A stretch of DNA of 64,000 bases from Callorhinus ursinus (GCF_003265705.1 NW_020312867.1:3375307-3439306); one strand, 5' to 3'; positions 35,852-46,820 are shown, counted from the stretch's first letter. Notes: generated from the sequence alone by a model not told the origin. Program-made: numbers and translations.

Positions 35852-37153
35852 AAGAAATGGGCAGAAGACAAGAATAGACATTTTTCCAAAGAAGACACCC
35901 AGATGGCTAACAGACACATGAAAAGATGCTCAACATCACTATCAGGGAAACACAAATCAAAATCATGATGAGATACCACCTCACACCTGTCAGAATGACT
36001 AAAATTAACAACACAGGAAGCAAGAGGGATGTTGGCGAGGATGCAGAGAAAGGGGAACCCTCTTACACTGTTGGTGGGAATACAAACTGGGAGTTTGTTG
36101 GTGCAAATGCAGCCATTCTGGACAACAGTATGGAGCTTCCTTGAAAAATTAAAAATAGAACTACCCTACATTCCAGCAATTGCACTACTAGGCATTTACC
36201 CAAAGGATATAAAAATACAGATTTGAAGGGGTACATGCAGCTGGATGTTTATAGCATCATTATCACAATAGCCAAACAATGGAAAGAGCCCAGTGTCTAT
36301 CAACTGATGAATGGATAAAGAAGATGTGGTATATGTATACAATGGGATATTACTCAGTCATCAAAAAGAATGAAATCTTGCTATTTGCAATGATGTGGAT
36401 GGAGCTGGAGTGTATTATGCTAAGTGAACTAAATCAGTCAGAGAAAGACAAATACCATATGATTTCACTCATATGTGGAATTTAGGAAACAAAACAGATG
36501 AACGTGTGGGAAGGGGTAAAAAAAGAGAGAAGGGGGGAGGCAAACCATAAGAGACTCTCAACGAAAGAAAACAAACTGAGGGTTGATGGAGGGAGGTGGG
36601 TGGGGGATGGGCTACAAGGATGTTGGGCATTAAGGAGGGTGCTTGTGATGATGAGCCCTGGGTGTTATATCTAAGTGATGAATCACTAAATTCTACTTCT
36701 GGAACCAATATTATACTATATGTTAACTAACTAGAATTTAGATAGAAATTTGGAAGAAAAAATAAAAAAGAAAGTAGGGAGCTCAGAAAGAGGACAAGGA
36801 ATTCCACACTGAGACTTTCCTCCACCTTGTCCCGGTCAGTGTGCCAACCACCCACCTAGCCAGCCAGCCCTAGTGTTTGAAACCCTTGTGTGATCTGTGG
36901 CTCCTCCTTTTCCTCCTCCCTCTTCTCTCCAGGTATGGAGTCCAGTGGCTTTTTTCTTTGCAAAGGTAGAAGCCCACACCTCACCTATTTTCTGCTCCCA
37001 TAGCCATTCCTGTGGCCCAGGCCTTGTGGGTGAGAACCCCAGAGCCCCTGGCCTTCTCACCACTTCTTTTTCTGCCTTCCAGCAGAGGGGTCCTTCTGAT
37101 CGTCAGATTTTCCTCCCAGGAATCTTGTCTGGGTCTGCATCAAGAATCTTAAG

Positions 37154-38406
37154 ACTGAAAAATGAACTATTGGGATTTCATCAAGATAAAAAGCTTTTGC
37201 ACAGCAAAAGAAACAGTCTACAAAACCAAAAGACAACCAACAGAATCGGAGAAGATATTTGCAAATGACATGTCAGATAAAGGGCTAGTATCCAAAATCT
37301 ATAAAGAACTTATCAAACTCAACACCCAAAGAACAAATAATCCAATCAAGAAATGGGCAGAAGACATGAACAGACATTTTTCCAAAGAAGACATCCAAAT
37401 GGCCAACAGACACATGAAAAAGTGCTCAACATCGCTCAGCATCAGGGAAATTCAAATCAAAACCTCAATGAGATACCACCTCACACCAGTCAGAATGGCT
37501 AAAATTAACAAGTCAGGAAACGACAGATGTTGGTGAGGATGCAGAGAAAGGGGAACCCTCCTACACTGTTGGTGGGAATGCAAGCTGGTGCAACCACTCT
37601 GGAAAACAGTATGGAGGTTCCTCAAACAGTTGAAAATAGAGCTACCCTACAACCCAGCAATTGCACTACTGGGTATTTAAGATACAAATGTAGGGATCCA
37701 AAGGGGTACGTACACCCCAATGTTTATAGCAGCAATGTCCACAATAGCCAAACTATGGAAAGAGCCAAGATGTCCATCAACAGATGAATGGATAAAGAAG
37801 ATGTGGTACATATATACAATGGAATATTATGCAGCCATCAAAAAACCCTGAAATCTTGCCATTTGCAACTACGTGGATGGAACTAGAGGGTATTATGCTA
37901 AGCGAAGTAAGTCAATCAGAGAAAGACATGTATCATATGATCTCACTGATATGAGGAATTCTTAATCTCAGGAAACTGAGGGTTGCTGGAGTGGTGGGGG
38001 GTGGGAGAGATGGGGTGGCTGGGTGATAGACATTGGGGAGGGTATGTGCTATGGTGAGCGCTGTGAATTGTTTAAGACTGATGAATTGCAGACCTGTACC
38101 TCTGAAATAAATAATATATTATATGTTAAAAAAAAAAAGAAGATAGTAGGAAGGGAAAAATGAAGGCAGGGGAAATCAGAGGGGGAGAAAAACCATGGGA
38201 GACTATGGACTCTGAGAAACAAACGGAGGGTTCTAGAGGGGAGGAAGGTGGGGGGATGGGTGAGCCCAGTGATGGGTATTAAGGAGGGCACGTATTGAAT
38301 GGAGCACTGGGTGTTATGCACAATGAATCATGGAACACTACATCGAAAACTAATGATGTTATGTATAGTAATTAACATAACATAATAAAATTAAATTAAA
38401 AAAAAA
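37154..38406 (+). mobile_element. 5'-truncated carnivore L1 with intact target duplication
   Basis: Starts in the ORF2 tail (ACTATTGGGATTTCATCAAG). It runs through a first A-rich segment at 38,128 and a second 3' UTR block to a final A-run. The 12-nt duplication AAGAATCTTAAG flanks it at 37,142-37,153 and 38,407-38,418. ORF2 remnants are frame-broken. Confidence 0.9.
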
Positions 38407-38479
38407 AAGAATCTTAAGCCTGGACCAGTGCTTTGATCGTTCTTTACATTTCTAAAGTGGTATCCAAAGGAAATCAGAA

Positions 38480-39770
38480 ATCTCCACAAAATTTGAAAAT
38501 TCACAAGAATGTTCATCCCAGCATTCATTATAAAAGCTAGAAGTACAGTTCTCAACCGTATCTTATCTGATTTATCAACGTTTGATACTGTTAATCGCTC
38601 TTCCTTGAAACACTTTCTTCTTTTACTTCCAGGATGTCACACTCCTATGACTGTTCTCCTACAGCTTTGGTCACTCCTCAGTCTCGTTTGCTGGTTCCTT
38701 CTCACCATCCTGACCTCTTCATGTGACAGTGCCCAAGGCTCAGGGCTCAGTTCTCTTTGCGTACACCCTTGGTTCTCTCATGCAGCCTCATAGTTTTAAA
38801 GACATCTGTATACTGGTAACTCCCAAATGCCTATGTCCAGCTCAGACTCTCCCCTAAATGCCAGACTCATAAATCCACCTGCCTACTTGACATCTCCACT
38901 TGAATGTCAAACAGGCATCCCAAATTTACCATGTCTAAAAGTGAATTCCTGATATTCTCCCCAAAACTTGCTCCTCGTATTATCTCTCCCATCACAGTTA
39001 ATGGCAATCCCCTCCTTCATTTGCTCAGGCCAAAAGTTTTAGAGTCTTCCTTGATTCCTCTCTTGCACATTTCACATCTGGTCTATCAGCAAACCCTGCA
39101 GGTTCGATTTTACATTTATCTTAAATTCAACCTTTTTTTTTCTTTGCCACCTTTGCTGCCCTCATCCTGGGACAAGCACTAGCCTATTTCAACCTGGTTG
39201 ACTGCAATAGCCTTCTAGCAGGTCTCCCTGCTTCTACCTCTGGCTCCGCTTCATTCAGCTTTTCCTCCATGCTGCAATTCAAAGCTCTCCAACGGCTCCC
39301 ATTTCTCCCTTTCTAAAGCACCAAGTTACTTCTTCCCTCCTTCACATTGCATTTCTTGGCCTAACCTCTACATTCCTGCCTGCTCACACTGCTCCAGCCT
39401 CTTTGCTGTTCCTGGGACAGGTCAGGCCTTATGCTTCAGCTTTGGCGCCTGTGCACTGCCTGTGCTCCCCCACCCCCACTGCCGGTAAGGATCTTCCACC
39501 GAACACCCTCATGTATGGCTCATTCCTTCACCTCCTTCAGATTCCTGCTCAAAAGTCACCTGACCACCACCTCAAACATTCCACACTCACACTTCATATT
39601 CCCCTTCTCAACTTTTTATTTTTCCACAGCACTTTCGCTATCCGCCTTTTTATGCATTTGTAAATTTCAAGAGGGCAGAAATTTTCGTGCGTTTTTTTTC
39701 CTTCACTGCTGCATTCCCAGTGTTTACGTGGCACATAGTAGGTCCTCAATAAATAAATTGGTGACTGAAT
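38480..39770 (+). repeat. L2 LINE fragment (about 1.2 kb)
   Basis: L2 3' wording in order: ACTGTTCTCCTACAGCTTTGG-like, TAACTCCCAAATGCCTATG, CTTGACATCTCCACTTGAATG, AACAGGCATCCCAAATTTACC and GCACATAGTAGGTCCTCAAT. It ends about 110 bp before the NORAD promoter island. Confidence 0.8.
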
Positions 39771-39879
39771 AAAAAATGTAGAGCCTCCTTACCCCAAAAT
39801 AGGGAAATGAGGGAACCGAGAAATAACGCACGCTCGCTTGGTCAGAAAATTCTGAGGCGGGTAACAACTACCGTTGCAA

Positions 39880-40620
39880 AAGGTAAGCTAGGAGGGCGGC
39901 CCCACGTGACGCCTTCCTTGCCCTTCCCCCCTGCGGGAACGTTTCAGTCCCGGAACTTACGCTCGCGGGTTCCGGCGCGAGGGCACTTCCGGTGCCGCTC
40001 TTCTCTCGCCAGCAAAGAGAACTGCCAAGTCAGTTCCGGCGGAGAGCGAGGTGAGAAGCGCAGCGAGGCCGTCTGTCCCGGGGCCCTCCAGGCCCCCCGG
40101 CCTCAGGCCAGCGGGTGCCCTGGGGGGCCCGGGGACGGGTCACGGGCTCTGACCCGCAGAGACCCAGCACCCTCGCCGCAGCCGTCCACCGGCCAGGCGC
40201 AGACTGTGAAGCAGCCGCGAGGCTCTCCCCACCCCCACTCCCACCCCCACCTCGGCGACGATGGCGGCGGCCTCTCGGAGCCCAGACCTCGCCGGCTGCC
40301 CACTCCCCTAGCCCAACTGTGCGGGCCCTGCGCGCAGCCCTCGCCCAGCCAGCGGGCACGCGGCGCCTTTGGACGTCGGGTGTGGCGGGGCAAGAAGAAT
40401 GGCGGCCACTCGAATGCCGCGGACGGCCGTTGGGGCCTCCGAGGGCCTGAGAAGGCGGATTTGCGTGGACGCAAGCTCGACCACCCTTGGGCCTTGGAGC
40501 CCCACAGATCTGGGCTCTGGGATGACCAGCCGTCCCCATTGGACGAAACCTCACCTTCTACGGAGAACAGTGGACAGAGGCCCAAACGGGCCCGGAAGGT
40601 GAGCGAAGCCCCTGTCGACG
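39880..40620 (+). promoter_or_regulatory. NORAD CpG-island promoter and 5' region
   Basis: GC- and CpG-rich segment without a TATA box. It contains a CACGTGAC E-box (39,903-39,910), an ETS-type ACTTCCGG (39,985-39,992) and two GATGGCGGC/AATGGCGGC YY1-like cores near 40,260 and 40,398. These are typical of a housekeeping, broadly expressed promoter, which fits the known ubiquitous expression of NORAD. The CpG island extends into the transcript to about 40,620. Open frames over this stretch (up to 276 codons) reflect stop-poor GC-rich DNA. The motif calls are by eye. Confidence 0.8.
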
Positions 40621-40759
40621 ACGGGTGGAACGGTTAACGGGCCGTAGGCGGTTGGTCTTCGTTCTACCAGACGTTGACGTTGGAAGATCGAAATGGGAGA
40701 ATTACGTACCGCATTTGGCCAATAGGAAGACCACCTTTTGGGAAGATTTACTGGCCGTT

Positions 40760-43700
40760 TTTAGAAGGCCTGTGTATATAATATGAAAAAGCTGCTCTCA
40801 ACTTTCCCCCCAACCTTTTAAAAGAAAACTTTTGCCACATCTAGGCCTTCTAGATGTAAAGAGGTTGCCGACATATGATAAAGTAGAGTTAGAAAAATCA
40901 CAGGTCTTGTAAATGCCTATTTGTTTTTTTAAAAATCATAGAAAAGTAATGTCTTTTGGAAATGACTTTGGAAATGGAATTGTTAGACCACTTCTAGAAG
41001 CGACATCAGGAGCGACACGTCCATGTTTGTTCAGTGGGTAAGAGGACATGAAGTAGACGACCTTGAGGAAGAAAAGAAGGTTCTGTGCCAGACTGGTCAT
41101 ATTTAGAAGACATTTTCATATTATAACCATTGTTTTGTGTGTGCATTTTATTCCTCACTACTGTATGTATAGTTGACAATGCTAAGAACTTTTTTGAAAT
41201 ATCTAGTCTTTCTAGATGTTCTGAAGTGCCTGCTACATGTTAAAAATAGAGATAGTAAAAAGACATTCTTGTAAATATCTTTTTAACATTAATATGAAAT
41301 GCTGTTTAATTTGGGGGGAATGGCCAAACCACCTCTTTGAATAGTACACATTGTGTTTGTGCACTGGTTCAAAGGAGGAGGGAGGAGAAGGAAGTGCAGA
41401 GAGCTCTGCCACTGTGTTTATAGTGAGGGAAGATAAACCATTGTCCTTTATGTTCCTGCATTTGGTTTTACTTAGCTGTGTATGTATATAGTGTATATAT
41501 AATGGACAAATGAGTCCTAATTTTCAACATCTAGTCTTTCTAGATGTTAAAGAGGTTGCCAGTGTATGACAAAAATAGAATTAGTAAACTAATACATTGT
41601 GTACGTTTTGTGCTAAAATTCCTAAAAAGATTGTCTTCTGAAAATTTGAGCATTATAGCCCACTGGGTTGGTGGAGGAAGAAGAGGAGAGAAGGGTTCAT
41701 CTTAGGCTAGAATGTTCATATTTTGAAGACACTTTCAGATTATAACTGTTACATGTGTGCAGTTTATTCAAGACTGCTGTGTATATAGTGGACAAATTAA
41801 GTCCTTATTTAAAACATCTAGTCTGTCTAGATGTTTAGAAGTGCCCAACGTATGTTAAATGTAGAGGTAGTAAAATATCGCTTTGTAAATATCTTTTTCC
41901 TAAAATTCATAGGAAGTAACTGTCTTGGGGATGGAATTGTTAAACCACCTCTGAGCGGTATACTGTCGTGTATCTTTGTTCAGTGGTTTGGAGGAGGTGG
42001 AAGGGAAAGAATTGCAAAAGGTAGTAGGCTAGTGTGTTCCTGTTTGCACATTTTCAGACAAAACCATTTTTTTGTACTGTGCATTTTGTTTTGCTGTGTA
42101 TATAGTGTATATAATGGACAAATGAGTCCTACTAGTTTTGCAACATCTAGTCTCTAGATGTTAAAGAGGTTGCCAGTGTATGACAAAGTAGTAAAATTAG
42201 CACATTCTGTACACATTGTGTTGAAATGCAAAGGAAAGCTTTTCTTCTGTAAATGACTTTTGGATATGAATTTGTTCAACCACCTTTAAGCATTACACAT
42301 GCCTATACTTGTCTACTGGATTGGTGGTAGAAGGAATTGAGGGAAGTTTAGGCCAAAATGGTGGTCATATTTAGAAGATACCTCAGATTATACCCATTGT
42401 TAGGTGTGTGCAATTTTATTTAGCAGTGCTGTTGTGTACACAGTGGACAAGTACTTATATGAAATACCTAGTCTTTCTAGATATTTAGAAATGCTTGATG
42501 TATTTTAAAGTAGAAGTAGAGTCATGCTTCTTGTAAATAGCTTTTAAAAACTGATGGGAAATACTGTCTTTGGAAATGGAATTGCTAAACCACCTCTCTG
42601 AACAATATACTTGTTCAGTGGTTTGAGGGAGGTGGGAGGGAAGAAATTGCAAAAGATGCTTTGCTAGTGTATGCTAGGAAATTTCAGCTTATCCATTGCC
42701 CTATATGTTATGTGCATTTAACTTGACTTTATATATTGTATATATACTGGACAAATAGGTCCTAATTTTGTAATATCTAGTCTCTAGATATTGAAGAGGT
42801 TGCCAATGTATGACAAAAGTAGAGTTTGTAAACTAACACATTTTGTACACTTTGTGTTAAAATTCATCGAAAGGCTGTCTTCTGAAAAGGACCTTTAGAG
42901 ATGACATTGTAGTCACATCTAAGTAACATGTGCCTGTCTGCACTCATCCGCTGGGTTGGTGGTAGAGAGGAGTTGTGAGAAATGAAGGGTTCTAGACTAG
43001 AATGTTCCCATGCAGAAGACACTTTCAGATATAACCCATTGTTACATGTGTGTAGTTTATTCAACACTACTATGTATATAGTGGACAAACTTAAGTCCTT
43101 ATTTGAAACATCTAGCCTTTCTAGATGTTTAGAAGTGCACAAAGTATGTTAAAAGTAGAGGTAGTAAAAGAACACATTTTGTAGATAATCCTTTTGTTAA
43201 AATTCATATGAAATACTGTCTTTTGAAAATGGAATGATCAACGTGATCAAACCACCTCTCAGAGCAGTACACATTACATGATATTTGTGCTGGTTCAGGG
43301 AGGAAGGAGAAGAAAGCGCAAAGGGCTTTATACCAGTATGTTTATAGTTAGGCAGGATTAACCATTGTCCTGTACGTCTGCATTTGGTTTTACTTAGCTG
43401 TGTATATAGTGTATATAAAGGACAAATGAGTCCTAATTTACAACATCTAGTCTTTCTAGATGTTAAAGAGGTTGCCAGTGTATGACAAAAATAGAGTAGT
43501 AAACTAATACATTGTGTACACTTTGTGTTTAAATTCATAGGAAAGTCTGTTCTGAAAACAACTAGAGGAAGTGAAATTGTTAAAATCCCTTCTAAGCATT
43601 ATAGATGCTTATACTTTCCACTAGGTTGATAAGAGATGAGAAGAGGAAGGGTTCTAGGCCAGAATGTTCTTTCAGTGCTACTATATATGTAGTGGGCAAA

Positions 43701-44330
43701 TTTTAAATAACTCCTTGAAACATCTCGTCTTCTGGATGTTTGAAAGTGAACAACATGTTAGAAGTAGAGAATTAGAGTAACAACACCCTTTAAGTATTGT
43801 TAATTTACAGGAATGTCTGTATTTGGGGAATGGAATTGTTAAACTTGATGTCTTGGAGAGTATGCTGAGTGTTCACTGGGTTCACTGGGGGACGGGGACA
43901 GGGCCAGGGAAGGAAGCAAGGAGAGAACGGTTCTGTGCCCGTGAGTCTTTAAAGTTCTATATGTGCATTTTAGTTAATATTGCTGTGTGTCAAAGGATAA
44001 ACAAGTCCTAATGCCCAAACTATATTAAAAGTAGAGGTAGTAAAATCCTTTTATGAATGCTCTTTTGTTAGTTTTTAGGAAGGACTGTTCTGGGAGTATC
44101 TGTTAATCCACCTCTTAGAGCTAGATGTAGTCCTATGCTTAGTCATTAAAATGGTGGAGGGAGCAAAGGAGGGGTGAAGGGAAGGGCTTTTTGCTAGTAT
44201 CCACATCTAGAAGACCATTCTAGGTTATAACCATAGGTCTATATGGACGTTTTTATTAAGTACCTGTGTTTGTTTTGGACAGGTTTCATTATTTTGTAAC
44301 ATCTAAGGTTTTTGGATGTCCTGAGGTGAC
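40760..44330 (+). repeat. NORAD internal repeat array (about 12 units, two alternating types)
   Basis: Units are marked by a hairpin with stems ACATCTAG / CTAGATGT. Hairpins lie at 40,837; 41,199; 41,526; 41,812; 42,142; 42,462; 42,772; 43,106; 43,442; 43,718 and, degenerate, 44,299. A further unit near 44,000 has flanking similarity but has lost the hairpin. Type A units (40,837, 41,526, 42,142, 42,772, 43,442) continue with AAAGAGGTTGCC or GAAGAGGTTGCC and 'GTATGACA' or similar. Type B units (41,199, 41,812, 42,462, 43,106, 43,718) continue with TTAGAAGTGC-like sequence and 'GTAGAGGTAGTAAAA'. Same-type spacing is about 610-690 nt. Unit boundaries are approximate. Confidence 0.9.
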
Positions 44331-44964
44331 AATGTATGATAAAATGTACAGCTAATGAATTAACCAATTTATAAGTTTCTTTTTGTTATCATTGATAGGA
44401 AAGAAGTATCTTGGACGTGGAATTGTTAAGCTGTCTCAGAAATGTCAGGACTTCACTAGGTTGGCGGCAGAGGGGCAGAAGGAAGTATAGAGGGAGAGAT
44501 GTATGCGGATGTGTTCATATTTACATTGTAACGATAACTGTTAATGTGTGTGCGTTTCTTTGGCTGTACTATAGGAATAAATTGATTCAGTGGAAACATA
44601 CCTCCTTGCTAATATTTGAATAGTATAGATTGGATAATGAATTCTTTTTAGAAGCATTGTACGTTGTGTACTCTTACTTTGTCTCAGTTTTAATTGAACA
44701 TTAAGGGAATGCAGTATTTTAATTGTAACTCTGCCAGTATCTTTATCTAGAGGCCTATTGCCATTTTTGTCTTTTATGAAATTTTTGTAGCCAAGAAAGG
44801 CAGGATTACATTTTTTTTTCTTTCAGATGGAGTTGGTGTAGTATATTCTTGGTTATCAAAATACTCAAAGTTTGGGGACTTGGAAATGATAAATATGGTG
44901 ATAAAAAAGCATGATACATAACTGTACGATCTTAATTACATTAAAATGCTTACTTCTGTAGATA
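40773..44964 (+). promoter_or_regulatory. 15 PUMILIO response elements (TGTANATA)
   Basis: Exact matches read from the sequence. TGTATATA starts at 40,773; 41,483; 41,492; 41,780; 42,097; 42,106; 42,737; 43,073; 43,401 and 43,410. TGTAAATA starts at 41,270; 41,884 and 42,532. TGTAGATA starts at 43,180 and 44,957. Three pairs (41,483/41,492, 42,097/42,106, 43,401/43,410) are tandem with a 9-nt offset. Each is the 8-mer bound by the PUM homology domain in RNA. About 15 sites is what is known for human NORAD. Confidence 0.93.
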
Positions 44965-45071
44965 CATGGGACCTAGAAGTCAGACTGTAAACTGCTTGTG
45001 ATTATGGATGACTTTGTTCTTTGCTTCTTGTGTTTTCCAGTTTCCTTTTATGCACATGTTAACTTTTAAAA

Positions 45072-45077
45072 AATAAA
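45072..45077 (+). terminator. NORAD poly(A) signal
   Basis: AATAAA followed by an A/T-rich stretch and CATGG. This is the first canonical signal after the repeat array, and downstream sequence becomes ordinary unique/L2-like DNA. Cleavage is expected about 15-25 nt downstream. Confidence 0.8.
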
Positions 45078-45099
45078 TTTTTAAAAACCTACATGGAGC

Positions 45100-46595
45100 C
45101 TCCATTGCTTGCAGAGTTCTCACACTCCCTGGAAGTACAGTGTTCGCACCCTTCAGGCCTAGACTCAGGTCTCTGACACCTTCCTCTGTTGCTTAGACAT
45201 TAGCTCACCGCAGTGCCCTGCTGTCTTTCCAGGTAACCTCACACTTTGGTGATTCCAACTTAGCTCAAGCTATTCCTTCTGCTGACATGCCCTTTCCACA
45301 TTTTTTCACTTGGCAAAATCATTCATTGCCCAGCTCCATTTTTAACTTATATACAGACTTGCTATGAGAACCTGACACCCTAGAATTATGGTGCTAGAAC
45401 CAAATGTCAGAAGTTAGGCCCTTTCCCTTGCAGCCCCTACTTGTGTCTCTCCTATATGGAACCACTTGGACCATCATTACCTGGAAGTCCACTGGATGGA
45501 ACTCACACCATGCCTGACATGGTGGGGGGCTTACCAAATGACTTAAATACAAAGGGAACAAAAGCTCAGCTTTTCAGACTAGTAAGGTGTCACTGCTAAT
45601 AGGCACTGGTCGAGTAGTGGGGGCTCCCCAGGCCATAGCTGACCAAACCAGAGGGTGCAGGTCAGAGCATCCCCCAACCCCAAATCAGACACACAAAACA
45701 TTTCTCTAATGGTAAATACCTAAAGGATTCTTACTCCCAGCTTTGAGCTGAGGCTCGAGACTGGCCTCCAAATGTGGGAAGGAGCATTTCTAGTGTTTCC
45801 CTGGCTGCTACTGGTCTAACCCAAGTGGGCTTGGAACCAGGAAGGGCAGGTAGAGCAGACCCTTCCCATTGCCTTTAGGATCAGGCCTGGACTCCATCTT
45901 CTGTCGATGTCCCTGTGAGAATAGGTGTTAGCTGACTGCGATGGGCTTCAGGAAGACACATGTGCACTTGGACTACTCGTCTGAGTCTGCAAGCCCCAAA
46001 TCCACCAGAGCTGGAGCTAAAAGCTGAAGCTCTCCTCTGCAATTTAATGTGGATTCACCCATAAAGGCTTCCAGAGGGGAAAGGGTCATAAAAAGCTGGG
46101 AGAAGAGGTTAGGTCTCAAGCAGTGTTGGACCCCTAGGGCAAAGCTATCCCTCAGTGGACAGAGGAGGAAAGTGAAGTCCAGAGTGGACAGGCCCCACTG
46201 GGAGCACACCTCATTGCTGCCAATGTGTATTGCCAGGGAAAGAGAACTGCATCAGAGTCAAAGGCCTCCGTTCTTGTCTAAGCTCTCTCACTAACTGGGG
46301 AACACTGACCAGCGGATCCTCTTTGGACGGCAGTCTCCTCATCTGTAAAGGAGGGGTCCGTTCTGGCTGGCTGATGAGGGGTGCCACTCTGGATCAGATG
46401 CTGGGCCTTTCAAAGCCGTAGACTTCATCAGCACCAGAGTCAGGGCCATTCTCTACTGAAAGGAACCAGAGTCCTTGGAGAAATGGCTAATTCTAGGCTT
46501 ACATCAGGGGAAATACAAGCTCATCCAAGAATATCCTGTTCTGGCAGAAAATAAAGTGCTCAGAGAATGATAAGAGTGTGTCAAAATGATTGCTT
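45100..46595. other. Intergenic DNA after NORAD
   Basis: Mostly unique, with an L2-like piece near 45,180-45,340 and a MIR-like piece near 46,230-46,400 (CTCTCTCACTAACTGGGG, CTCCTCATCTGTAAAGGAG). No gene seen. Confidence 0.55.
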
Positions 46596-46610
46596 CAAAA
46601 TATAGAATGA

Positions 46611-46820
46611 GGGGCGCCTGAGTGGCTCAGTTGGTTAAGCAACTGCCTTCAGCTCAGGTCATGATCCCAGGGTCCTGGGATCGAGCCCCGCATTGGGCTC
46701 CCTGCTCAGCAGGGAGCCTGCTTCTCCCTTTCCCACTCCCCCTGCTTGTGTTCCCTCTCACACTGTCTCTCTCTCTCTCTCTGTCAATTAAATATAAATA
46801 AATAAAATCTTAAAAAAAAA
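46611..46820 (+). mobile_element. CAN-SINE
   Basis: GGGGCGCCTGAGTGGCTCAG to AAATATAAATAAATAAAATC. Target duplication CAAAATATAGAATGA at 46,596 and 46,821. Confidence 0.95.

Larger units (their letters stand above)
34826..36770 (+). mobile_element. L1 3' part (ORF2 tail and 3' UTR), split by two SINEs
   Basis: ORF2-derived DNA (GGGGGAGGCATCATGATTCTG, AACTACTGGGACTTCATCAAG, ATACCACCTCACACCTGTC) interrupted by SINEs at 35,090 and 35,655. The remnant frame is broken by several stops. The 3' end at about 36,770 is A-rich. Confidence 0.9.
40032..45095 (+). ncRNA. NORAD: NORAD long noncoding RNA (unspliced, PUMILIO decoy)
   Basis: NORAD is an abundant, mostly cytoplasmic lncRNA that binds and sequesters PUMILIO1/2, and so protects mRNAs for mitosis and DNA repair. 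What I see: a CpG-island start, no credible coding frame over 5 kb, 15 exact TGTANATA sites between 40,773 and 44,964, about 12 diverged internal repeats each with a CATCTAG/CTAGATG hairpin, no interspersed repeat inside, and an AATAAA at 45,072. The length of about 5.06 kb is close to the human 5.3 kb. The neighbour on the far side is CNBD2 on the opposite strand, as in human. The start is chosen at AGTTCCGGCGGAGAG (40,032), which resembles my memory of the human 5' end; it could be tens of bases off. The 3' limit is inferred from the poly(A) signal. The identity is recognition plus synteny, not an alignment. Confidence 0.93.

Noticed and set aside
38128..38410. Second L1 3' end after an internal A-run, possible 3' transduction
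   Set aside because: Carnivore L1 3' UTRs normally contain this A-rich joint, and a single target duplication encloses the whole element.
39807..40637. 276-codon plus-strand frame over the NORAD 5' end
   Set aside because: It starts upstream of the promoter island, has no domain, and lies in stop-poor GC-rich sequence; NORAD is noncoding.
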